In this document: piece by piece, positions 17,585 to 24,366 of the stretch
Layout of the letters: every line of letters starts with the position of its first letter
How positions within the stretch are numbered: position 1 is the first letter of the stretch
From: Candidatus Mediterraneibacter excrementigallinarum
GTDB taxonomy: Bacteria; Bacillota; Clostridia; Lachnospirales; Lachnospiraceae
Length of the DNA stretch: 61,915 bases
Reading direction: 5' to 3'
Assembly (NCBI GenBank): GCA_019120075.1
Contig: DWVT01000204.1
Coordinates: 1-61,915, forward strand
The notes under the pieces: generated by a model
Told to the model about the DNA's origin: nothing
Seen by the model: the letters and a program-made list of their open reading frames with translations, nothing else
The model's database searches: none
Made by a program: the position numbers and the translations under genes

Positions 17585-18793
17585 TTATTTATTAACGATC
17601 GCGATCTTAAGACCTTTCTGTGCAAGATTCGTCCGATGCGCCTCATTGATCTCCTCAAGCGGGAATCTGTGAGTGATCAGTTCCTTCATCGGAAGTCCGA
17701 TCGCCTGTGCTCTCTTCAGGAAATCGAAGGTTGTAGCGTAGTCTCTCAGTGTGTATACCCAGGAGCCTACCAGTGTGATCTCTTTCGAGCAGAGGTCAAA
17801 GTGCGGGTTGATCGTTGCATCTCCACCGTTGATGAAGAATCCCAGCTCGCAAAGTCCGCCGCCATTGCGGATGAACTTATAGATATTTGAATGAGCTGCC
17901 GGTGATCCTGTGCACTGGAATGCAAAGTCGGCAAGGTGTCCGCCGAATGCATCCTTAACTGCAGCTGAAAGATTTTCGATTCCTTTATAATCCATAAAGT
18001 TAACTGACTTGTCAGCTCCCATCTTCTTGGCGAACTCAAGTCTCTGCGGATTTCCGTCCACTGCTACAATGTTCTCGATACCCATTGTGCGGAGAACCGC
18101 GATACAGATCAGACCGATCGGTCCGCATCCCTGAACTACAACTCTGCTGTTGAATCTCAGGATTCCTGTTGTCTTTGCTCTCTCTACAGCATGTACGAGA
18201 ACCGCACATGGCTCGATAAGGATTCTTGAATCAAGATCCAGATCGCTTACGTTGAATACTGAAGATCCTTCACGGATGAAGATGTAATCTGAGAACCATC
18301 CGTTCAGATGAATGTCATCGTCCGGAAGAAGTCCGTATACATCAGCGCCTCCGATGTTCTTCTTGTTCAGGTCGAACATCTCGATCTCCGGATCATCCTT
18401 GAAGATCATACATGTAACAACTTTATCTCCGACCTTCAGCGGTTTTCCCGCGCTGTCGAATTTTACATTCTTCCCCATCTTCACGATCTCGCCGGTTCCC
18501 TCATGTCCGAGTGCTACCGGGATCAGTCCGAAGGGATCTTTCTTAAATTCATGAGCATCTGTTCCGCAGATACCGCATCCCTCTACTTTTACCAGGATGT
18601 CTCCGTCTCCCACTTCCGGGATCGGGAACTCCTTTACGTCATAATGCTCAAGTGAAGTCAGCATAGCAACATGTGCTGTCTTCGGAATTGCCTGGCTTGC
18701 CGCCGGAGCTGACTGAGACGGTATTTTCTTGTCCAGCATGCTCTCAAGCACCTGCTTTACGACGGCTTCCACATTAGCAGAATTCATTTCCAT
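17585..18793 (-). CDS. Zinc-type alcohol dehydrogenase with encapsulation peptide
   Basis: A 402-residue medium-chain dehydrogenase. Residues 1-22 (NSANVEAVVKQVLESML) form an amphipathic encapsulation helix, followed by a Ser/Pro/Ala linker to about 38 and the enzyme domain. Catalytic zinc ligands are visible: Cys76 in GICGTD and His97-Glu98 in GHEGT; the NAD-binding loop is VVVQGCGPIGLI. The usual four-cysteine structural zinc lobe is missing and replaced by a Cys-free insert (FKDDPEIEMFDLNKKNIG). It likely reduces lactaldehyde to 1,2-propanediol inside the shell, recycling NADH (inference). AGGAGG precedes the start. Confidence 0.9.
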   Translation of the reverse strand: MEMNSANVEAVVKQVLESMLDKKIPSQSAPAASQAIPKTAHVAMLTSLEHYDVKEFPIPEVGDGDILVKVEGCGICGTDAHEFKKDPFGLIPVALGHEGTGEIVKMGKNVKFDSAGKPLKVGDKVVTCMIFKDDPEIEMFDLNKKNIGGADVYGLLPDDDIHLNGWFSDYIFIREGSSVFNVSDLDLDSRILIEPCAVLVHAVERAKTTGILRFNSRVVVQGCGPIGLICIAVLRTMGIENIVAVDGNPQRLEFAKKMGADKSVNFMDYKGIENLSAAVKDAFGGHLADFAFQCTGSPAAHSNIYKFIRNGGGLCELGFFINGGDATINPHFDLCSKEITLVGSWVYTLRDYATTFDFLKRAQAIGLPMKELITHRFPLEEINEAHRTNLAQKGLKIAIVNK

Positions 18794-18810
18794 GTCATTT
18801 ACCTCCTGTT

Positions 18811-19010
18811 CGCTTCATCTCGCTGATGGCGTGCGCCATATGCTTCCGCTTCGGTATCCAACGCTTCCGCCGTGCCAGCTCGATTTCGCTTTGCTTCATC
18901 TCGCTGATGGCGTGCGCCATATGCTTCCGCTTCGGTATTCAGCGCTTCCGCCGTGCCAGCTCGATTCCGCTTCGCTTCTTCTCGCTGATGGCGTGCGCCA
19001 CATGCTTCCG
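18811..19010. repeat. 81-bp tandem repeat, about 2.5 copies, inside the BMC operon
   Basis: The core GCTGATGGCGTGCGCCAT recurs at 18822, 18903 and 18984, a period of exactly 81 bp. Each unit has a tight ATGGCG-TG-CGCCAT hairpin and CGCTTCCG-type blocks. It fills the roughly 280-bp gap between the aldehyde and alcohol dehydrogenase genes. A minus-strand frame of 83 codons stays open through it only because 81 is a multiple of three; it has no ribosome site. Function unknown. Confidence 0.88.
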
Positions 19011-19072
19011 TCACAAGAACTGTGCATTGCAGGCAAGCCTGCATGCCCATTTTTGTAACGTAAGCGCACGGC

Positions 19073-20461
19073 TTATCGTATGCACAAACTGTCGGTCATT
19101 ACGCAGCGTCTTTTCTTTGTGAATGTGCTTGCGCTTGTGAGGCCTTCGCCTGTCCTGCTGGCGATGGTAAAAGTACAGAACCCTTCCCCTCCGAAGCCAA
19201 GTGCCGCATAGGACGGTCCGTTCTTCACCAGGATCGCCGTATCAATGGCCTTCGCATACTTTGTGATATTATCTATGTTCTTTGAGTGGATGTGAGCGGA
19301 ATGACGGTTGCCGTGTTCAAGCCATACGGCCTGCTCTACCGCGTCGTCGAAATCTTTCGCTCTAACCACGCCGAGGATCGGCATCATAAGCTCTGTTGTG
19401 ATCAACGGATGCTCTTTCGGTCCTTCAAATGTGATACATCTGATGTTATCCGGAACTGTCACGCCGATCATGCCCAGCAGAGTCTTCGCATCACGTCCGA
19501 CACATTTTCTGTTCAGTTTTCCATCCTTGAGGACTACAGAGACAAGAGCGTCCTGCTCTTCCTTGGAAGCCAGGTAGCATCCCTGCTCACTGATCATGTA
19601 ATGCATCAGCTCGTCCACAACGGAATCAACTGCCACGATTTCTTTCTCTGCGATACATGGAAGGTTGTTATCAAATGTACATCCGTTTACGATATCCTCC
19701 GCAGCCTTCCTGATATCAGCCGTCTCGTCAACAACTGCCGGCGGATTTCCTGCTCCTGCCCCGATTCCTCTTCTTCCTGAAGAAAGAACCGCTGTCACGA
19801 CGCCCGGTCCTCCGGTTGCCGCGATAAGCTGGATCGCTTTGTGCTTCATCATGATGTTGCTTGTCTCCAGCGTCGGATGCTCGACAGTGCAGGCAATGTT
19901 GTCCGGGCCGCCCGCTTCAAGTGAAGCCTCATTCAGAAGATTGATGGCGTAGATTGAAGTTTTAATTGCTGCCGGATGCGGGTTGAACACTACCGTGTTT
20001 CCTGCCGCAAACATTCCGATCGTGTTGCAGAGGACTGTCTCACTCGGGTTCGTACACGGTGTGATCGCTCCGATCACTCCGAACGGTCCCATCTCGATCA
20101 GGGTAAGTCCCCTGTCTCCTGACCATGCCGTTGTTGTGATGTCCTCCGTTCCCGGAGTCTTCTCTGCGACAAGGATATGTTTCAGGATCTTATGTCCGAC
20201 ATTTCCCATGCCGGTCTCCTGCACGCCCATCCGCGCCAGGATCTCTGCATTCTCCTTGATCTTTTTACGGATATTGGAGATTACTTTTTCTCTGTGGTCC
20301 AGAGACATCCTTGCAACGATCTTCTGTGATTTTTTCGCTGCCTCGATGGCCTCGTTCATGTCGGCGAACACACCGTGTGTCCCCGACACATCGGAAGCGA
20401 TCTGCATCTTTGCCATCACTTCCTGGACGATGTCCTGGATCATCTGTTCGTTTACAGACAC
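19073..20461 (-). CDS. pduP: CoA-acylating aldehyde dehydrogenase of the microcompartment (PduP/EutE type)
   Basis: A 462-residue aldehyde dehydrogenase that converts an aldehyde, NAD+ and CoA to acyl-CoA. An N-terminal encapsulation peptide (EQMIQDIVQEVMAKM, about 5-19) and linker precede the enzyme; the catalytic cysteine is Cys269 in TFDNNLPCIAEKE. With an upstream aldolase making L-lactaldehyde, the product would be lactoyl-CoA, passed to PduL (inference). It starts with GTG at 20461, 6 nt after AAGGAGGT, and overlaps the preceding gene by 10 nt. The C-terminal end (KKRRCVMTDSLCIR) is basic and has two Cys residues. Confidence 0.95.
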   Translation of the reverse strand: MSVNEQMIQDIVQEVMAKMQIASDVSGTHGVFADMNEAIEAAKKSQKIVARMSLDHREKVISNIRKKIKENAEILARMGVQETGMGNVGHKILKHILVAEKTPGTEDITTTAWSGDRGLTLIEMGPFGVIGAITPCTNPSETVLCNTIGMFAAGNTVVFNPHPAAIKTSIYAINLLNEASLEAGGPDNIACTVEHPTLETSNIMMKHKAIQLIAATGGPGVVTAVLSSGRRGIGAGAGNPPAVVDETADIRKAAEDIVNGCTFDNNLPCIAEKEIVAVDSVVDELMHYMISEQGCYLASKEEQDALVSVVLKDGKLNRKCVGRDAKTLLGMIGVTVPDNIRCITFEGPKEHPLITTELMMPILGVVRAKDFDDAVEQAVWLEHGNRHSAHIHSKNIDNITKYAKAIDTAILVKNGPSYAALGFGGEGFCTFTIASRTGEGLTSASTFTKKRRCVMTDSLCIR

Positions 20462-20973
20462 TCTAATACCTCCTTAAAGACTTCCTTCCCATAAGCCGCG
20501 ATGGCGGTATCCTCCGCCGCGCTCCCGCCGCTTACCCCAAGTGCTCCGATGATCTCTCCTTCATACTCCAGAGGCTCCCCGCCGCCGAAGATCACGATCT
20601 TTCCGTTATTCGTAAACTGGACTCCGTACAGATCCTGTCCCGGCTGACTCAGGTGACTCAGCTGTTCCGTCGACATCTTCAGGCTTGCGGAAGTATAAGT
20701 CTTATTGATTGCAATGTCAAAGCTTGCTATGTACGCGTCGTCCATGCACTGGACCGCCACAGGTCTTCCTGCCTTGTCCGAGACGGCAATGACCACGTTG
20801 ACTCCCATCTCGGTTGCCTTTGCCTTCACGCGCTCGATCAGCGCATTGGCGAGTGCAAGGCTCATCGCACGCTTTTTACATTTACAGACATGTTTTCTTT
20901 CTGTCTGAGGCGCTTTCTCTTTCATCTGATCCAACACGGCTCTCACCGCATTGGTGATATCCTGTTCATTCAT
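20452..20973 (-). CDS. PduO C-terminal/GlcG/HbpS-like protein with encapsulation peptide
   Basis: 173 residues: a probable encapsulation helix (NEQDITNAVRAVLDQMKEK, 2-20), a short linker with a CKC motif (Cys30, Cys32), then a GlcG/HbpS-like domain (SLALANALIERVKAKATEMG ... GGGEPLEYEGEIIGALGVSGG). Relatives include the C-terminal half of PduO and haem-binding HbpS; many bind haem or other cofactors. There is no adenosyltransferase half, fitting a B12-free pathway. Its place between aldolase and aldehyde dehydrogenase suggests a cofactor or protective role inside the lumen, not proven. A weak TGAGGC ribosome site precedes the start. Confidence 0.85.
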   Translation of the reverse strand: MNEQDITNAVRAVLDQMKEKAPQTERKHVCKCKKRAMSLALANALIERVKAKATEMGVNVVIAVSDKAGRPVAVQCMDDAYIASFDIAINKTYTSASLKMSTEQLSHLSQPGQDLYGVQFTNNGKIVIFGGGEPLEYEGEIIGALGVSGGSAAEDTAIAAYGKEVFKEVLECL

Positions 20974-21014
20974 AGCTGTGCCTCATTTCATCTGTTTTTC
21001 AGGATACAGCGGGA

Positions 21015-21830
21015 TTACATTCCCAGCTGTTCCATAACTTTCTTTGTAATAGAAGCCACCAGATCTGCGTCTGTGTTTCCTGTTGTCGCGGAAGCAGCTG
21101 TCTTGCCGCAGGATCCGCCGCATGTATGGCAGCTCGGTTTACCAGCCTGTGCGTTCGGGCAGAGGTTTGCCGGATGTTTTCCCGGAAGTCCCATCTGTCT
21201 TCTGATCTCGTACAGTCTCTGTACCTGCTCTTCACTGAATTCCTGAGGTCCGCCGATCTGCATTGTCTGCCATAACAGCTGAGCGTAGAACTCTACGGAC
21301 TCCATCTTCATGTATGCAGCGAGAAGGCTGTCGGAGAAGGTCAGTGCGCCGTGGTTCTCAAGAAGAACTGCGTCAAAGTGCTCAAGATACGGCTCAACCG
21401 CATCCGGGATCTCCATCGTTGACGGTGTTCCGTAAGGAGCGATCGGCACACATCCAAGTGCAATGACTGCCTCCGGCATGATCGGCTGTGTCAGCGGGAT
21501 TCCTGCAATAGCAAATGTTGTTGCATACAGCGGATGTGCATGGACAACAGCGTTGACATCAGGTCTCTTCTGGTATACACGCATATGCATCTTGATCTCC
21601 GAAGAAGGTCTGAAGCCTTTATTAGCCTGAAGGACATTTCCATTCTCATCTACCTTACAGATATATTCCGGTGTCATGAACCCTTTGCTGACACCTGTCG
21701 GCGTACATAAAAACTCATGGTCATTGAGTTTTACGGAAAAGTTACCATCGTTTGCGGCAACCATCCCGCGGTTGTAAACTCTTCTGCCGATCTCACACAT
21801 TTCTTTTTTGATTTCGTATTCGTTTTGCAT
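21015..21830 (-). CDS. Class II aldolase (L-fuculose/rhamnulose-1-phosphate type) with Cys-rich linker and C-terminal encapsulation peptide
   Basis: A 271-residue protein. The class II aldolase domain (about 1-220) has the catalytic Glu78 in SSEIK and zinc ligands His97, His99 and His160 (VHAHP; ENHGAL), matching FucA. It splits the 1-phosphate ketose to DHAP and L-lactaldehyde. After it come four cysteines (224, 234, 237, 241; HTCGGSC), then a C-terminal amphipathic helix (DADLVASITKKVMEQLG, 254-270) that should target it to the shell lumen. The ATG at 21830 follows GGAGGAGAAGAG and is preferred over 21857. It has its own promoter at 21888-21916. It may serve both fucose and rhamnose (inference). 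Confidence 0.93.
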   Translation of the reverse strand: MQNEYEIKKEMCEIGRRVYNRGMVAANDGNFSVKLNDHEFLCTPTGVSKGFMTPEYICKVDENGNVLQANKGFRPSSEIKMHMRVYQKRPDVNAVVHAHPLYATTFAIAGIPLTQPIMPEAVIALGCVPIAPYGTPSTMEIPDAVEPYLEHFDAVLLENHGALTFSDSLLAAYMKMESVEFYAQLLWQTMQIGGPQEFSEEQVQRLYEIRRQMGLPGKHPANLCPNAQAGKPSCHTCGGSCGKTAASATTGNTDADLVASITKKVMEQLGM

Positions 21831-21853
21831 CTCTTCTCCTCCTTGGATTTCTG

Positions 21854-21872
21854 ACAAAACATTTTGTTTTGT
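21854..21872. promoter_or_regulatory. Candidate DeoR operator upstream of the aldolase
   Basis: Perfect inverted repeat ACAAAAC-ATTTT-GTTTTGT lying at about +9 to +27 of the internal aldolase promoter, a position where a repressor would block transcription. The DeoR gene of the same locus is the natural candidate (inference). Confidence 0.55.
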
Positions 21873-21887
21873 GTTGTTTCTTTTTGC

Positions 21888-21916
21888 ATATTACCACACA
21901 ATCCCACAATAGTCAA
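21888..21916 (-). promoter_or_regulatory. Internal sigma-A promoter for the aldolase and downstream BMC genes
   Basis: TTGACT (21911-21916) and TAATAT (21888-21893) with a 17-bp spacer on the minus strand, in the gap between the GTPase and aldolase genes. Confidence 0.75.
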
Positions 21917-21921
21917 CAATC

Positions 21922-22401
21922 TTAGGTGTTGTTTTTGTTGATATCCTCGTCTTTTTCCCAGGGAAGGACATCCCCGTCTTCCTTCAGATATTCCAGTATC
22001 TCCGGAATCCCCTCCCCTGTCTTGGAATCCACATAAAAAATGGTCTTGCAGCCCGCCAGCCGGAGCCATCGCTGTGCCCTCGCAACGTTTGCCTTCGCAT
22101 CGTGGATCTTTGTGATGATTCCGATCACTTCCCGGTTGCACGTAGCGGTACAGCAGGGCGGATACAGCGAGTAGGGTTCTGTTGCCGACAAGAGCATTCC
22201 CACCACATCCGCTTCATATGTATACAGCGCCAGCGCGTACCCGAGATGCTTGGTCTGCGCATATTCTCCGGGAGTATCAATGATCACATCGAAATTATTC
22301 ACATACTGGGTCTTGTGATAGCGTATCTTTTCACCTTTCAGAGCCTGCGTCAGTGTGGTCTTTCCGCATTCGCTCCTTCCAACCAGGACTATCTTTCTCA
22401 T
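21922..22401 (-). CDS. EutP/PduV-family small GTPase-like protein
   Basis: A 159-residue P-loop protein with Walker A GRSECGKTT (8-16) and G3 motif DTPGEY. The NKxD-type base-recognition motif appears as TKIHDA, a departure from classical GTPases but common in EutP/PduV. PduV associates with the outside of Pdu compartments and affects their movement; EutP has been reported as an acetate kinase, so the activity here is open. An acidic/Asn-rich tail ends the protein. It starts 4 nt after the shell gene stop, so the two are coupled. Confidence 0.88.
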   Translation of the reverse strand: MRKIVLVGRSECGKTTLTQALKGEKIRYHKTQYVNNFDVIIDTPGEYAQTKHLGYALALYTYEADVVGMLLSATEPYSLYPPCCTATCNREVIGIITKIHDAKANVARAQRWLRLAGCKTIFYVDSKTGEGIPEILEYLKEDGDVLPWEKDEDINKNNT

Positions 22402-22405
22402 ACTG

Positions 22406-22774
22406 TCAGGTCCTCGTTATCTCACATACGGAGAACCCCATCTTGTTCTTCACATAATCCAGGACCGCCCGGATTGCCGCCTCCGTCTCGGAAATCGTTC
22501 CGGTCACGATCAGCGTTCCGCTGAACCTGTCTACGAACCCGAGTTCTATCCCCGCCGCTTTAATGGCGATATCTCCGGCGATGATCGCCGTCTCCGCCGG
22601 GCTGATCGTCAGCACCCCGATCGCGGATTTGCTGTATTCGATCCTCGGATCCAGTCCCAGCTTTTCATACAATGTAACATCCGGGCTCGCGATCAGATGG
22701 GCGATCGTGATCTCTTTTCCGGGAACAAGCTCCTGGACGATACGCTCCGGAATATGTTCATGTGGACTGTCCAT
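22406..22774 (-). CDS. Circularly permuted BMC-H shell protein (PduU/EutS type)
   Basis: A 122-residue permuted BMC domain: PERIVQELVPGKEITIAHLIASP at the N-terminus and GVLTISPAETAIIAGDIAIKAA in the middle are hallmarks of EutS/PduU, which form hexamers with a beta-barrel cap over the pore. The insert EKLGLDPRIEYSKSA is slightly longer than in EutS. The ATG at 22774 follows GGAGGTTG; the in-frame upstream ATG at 22798 has no such site. It is the first gene of the BMC operon and lies directly behind a strong promoter. Confidence 0.93.
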   Translation of the reverse strand: MDSPHEHIPERIVQELVPGKEITIAHLIASPDVTLYEKLGLDPRIEYSKSAIGVLTISPAETAIIAGDIAIKAAGIELGFVDRFSGTLIVTGTISETEAAIRAVLDYVKNKMGFSVCEITRT

Positions 22775-22835
22775 CTTTTTCAACCTCCAATCTGGCATTT
22801 CCGGTGTTTTTATCCCTCTGCCTGGAATTGTAATT

Positions 22836-22864
22836 ATTATACTTCATACGCCTGTACAAGTCAA
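22836..22864 (-). promoter_or_regulatory. Main promoter of the BMC operon
   Basis: TTGACT (22859-22864), 17-bp spacer, TATAAT (22836-22841) on the minus strand; transcript start near 22829, about 55 nt before the first shell gene. No clear CcpA site was seen nearby. Confidence 0.85.
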
Positions 22865-23020
22865 CGAGAAGCAACATCTGTTTTTTCCTTATATAATCTA
22901 TTCTCAATAAAACCCACGCAACTTATGTTGTTTTTCTTTGTTTTTCACCTTTCTCCATTGACTTTTTCCGCAAAAACCCTCATACTTAAGAAAGACAACG
23001 GAAAGGAGAGATGTCGCGTC

Positions 23021-23740
23021 ATGTCTTCTTATGAATTCGATATACATACACACACTATTGCCAGCGGCCACGGTTCCAGCGCCACCATCACAGATATGGT
23101 AAAAGCCGCCCGTGCCGCGGGCCTTACCATGCTGGGGATCTCCGATCACGGCCCCGCCACACTGGGAGGCGGGCGGACTTCCTATTTCAGGAACCTTGCC
23201 TATGCCCAGAAAAAGCGGCTGGGGATACGGATGCTCTATGGCGCCGAGGCAAATATCCTCGACTATAACGGGAAACTGGACCTTAACGGCTCAATCCTGG
23301 AAAACCTGGATTATGTCATCGCCAGCATGCATAAGCCGACGATCCGCCCGGGCACGGAGGAGGAAAACACCCGTGCCTATATCCAGGCCATGGAGAATCC
23401 CTTCGTAAACATCATCGGACACTGTGATGACACCCGGTTCCCGGTGGATTATTTCAGGCTTTTCAAAGCCGCCATGGACAATCACGTACTGCTGGAGATC
23501 AACAACAGTTCTCTTTCCCCTGACGGTTACCGCGGAAACACCAAGTTTAATGATCTGATCATCCTGAACCTGTCCGTGCATTTCAACTATCCCGTCCTGT
23601 TTTCCAGTGACAGCCACGGAAAGAAGCATGTAGGAGATTTTACATACGCGGAGGAAGCCGCGAAGCTTGCCGGGGTGCCTTACCAGCTGATCCTGAACCA
23701 TTCATCAAAAGCGTTCCTGGGATTTATCGGGGAAAGATAA
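23021..23740 (+). CDS. PHP-domain phosphoesterase (YcdX-like)
   Basis: A 239-residue PHP-domain protein. Metal-binding motifs are visible in the expected order: DIHTHT near the start, SDHG (residues about 41-44), the E in YGAEANI, SMHKP, GHCDD, and SSDSHGKKHVG near the C-terminus. The family hydrolyses phosphate esters such as histidinol phosphate or sugar phosphates with a trinuclear metal site; the substrate here is unknown. AGGAGAG lies 10 nt before the chosen ATG. An out-of-frame ATG at 23011 sits closer to that ribosome site and opens only a short frame. Divergent from the BMC operon. Confidence 0.9.
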   Translation: MSSYEFDIHTHTIASGHGSSATITDMVKAARAAGLTMLGISDHGPATLGGGRTSYFRNLAYAQKKRLGIRMLYGAEANILDYNGKLDLNGSILENLDYVIASMHKPTIRPGTEEENTRAYIQAMENPFVNIIGHCDDTRFPVDYFRLFKAAMDNHVLLEINNSSLSPDGYRGNTKFNDLIILNLSVHFNYPVLFSSDSHGKKHVGDFTYAEEAAKLAGVPYQLILNHSSKAFLGFIGER

Positions 23741-23791
23741 CCCCTTCCTTAAAAATATGGATCTGTTCTTTTATCCTGCACATATTTTCAG

Positions 23792-23826
23792 AATCACCCG
23801 CATACACTGAATGCGGGTGATTTTTT
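23792..23826 (+). terminator. Terminator after the PHP gene
   Basis: ATCACCCGCAT / ATGCGGGTGAT arms with a 7-nt loop and a six-T tract. The T-tract runs into the start codon of the next gene, and the 3' arm contains GGGTGA, which could double as that gene's ribosome site. Confidence 0.88.
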
Positions 23827-24366
23827 ATGGATCGAACAAAACTGTATTTTATCGGCGGCATACTTTTTACCGCCATCCTGGGGACTCTGTCTCACTTTTT
23901 TTATGACTGGACCGGGCAGGGCGCACTGATCGGGCTGATCTCCCCTGTCAACGAATCCACCTGGGAGCATATGAAACTGGTATTCTTTCCCCTGCTCCTC
24001 TGGACTCTCCTTGCTTCCCCCAGACTTTCCGGAGAATATCCCGCCATATCCGGCGCGCTTCTTCTCGGCAATATCCTGGGCACGCTCTCCATCCCCGTTC
24101 TCTTCTATACTTATACCGGAATCCTGGGCAGGGACGTATTTCCGCTGGACATCGCTGTCTTCCTGGCCGCTGTACTGATCTCTTTCCGTTTTGCATGGAA
24201 AAAGAAAGATTCCCGCGGAATCCTCCAGTATCAGTCACTGATCTGGATCCTCACAGGAATCTTTGTTGTTCTTTTCTTTGTTTTTACTTTTTATCCGCCA
24301 GGGATCGGACTGTTTCAGGATCAGTCCTCCACTTCCCTGAGCATCTTGTCCAGCGCTTCCTGCTGA
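23827..24366 (+). CDS. DUF6512-family membrane protein with altered C-terminus
   Basis: A 179-residue protein with about five membrane segments and the family hallmark SPVNESTWEHMKLVFFPLLLW. Function unknown. The start codon follows directly on the T-tract of a terminator, so translation probably uses GGGTGA in the hairpin arm or depends on read-through. The final roughly 20 residues (DQSSTSLSILSSASC) do not look like the usual family ending and are read from DNA that also encodes the end of the convergent rhamnosidase. The last 46 bp overlap that gene. This suggests a recombination junction that replaced the native 3' end. Confidence 0.8.
   Translation: MDRTKLYFIGGILFTAILGTLSHFFYDWTGQGALIGLISPVNESTWEHMKLVFFPLLLWTLLASPRLSGEYPAISGALLLGNILGTLSIPVLFYTYTGILGRDVFPLDIAVFLAAVLISFRFAWKKKDSRGILQYQSLIWILTGIFVVLFFVFTFYPPGIGLFQDQSSTSLSILSSASC

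Noticed and set aside
18811..19010. CRISPR array
   Set aside because: Units are contiguous 81-bp copies without unique spacers, and no cas gene is nearby.
18799..19050. 83-codon minus-strand frame through the 81-bp repeat
   Set aside because: It has no ribosome site, and the frame stays open only because the period is a multiple of three; composition follows the repeat rather than codon use.
11145..22774. B12-dependent propanediol utilisation operon
   Set aside because: No dehydratase, reactivase or adenosyltransferase is present despite pduS-, pduT- and pduV-like genes.
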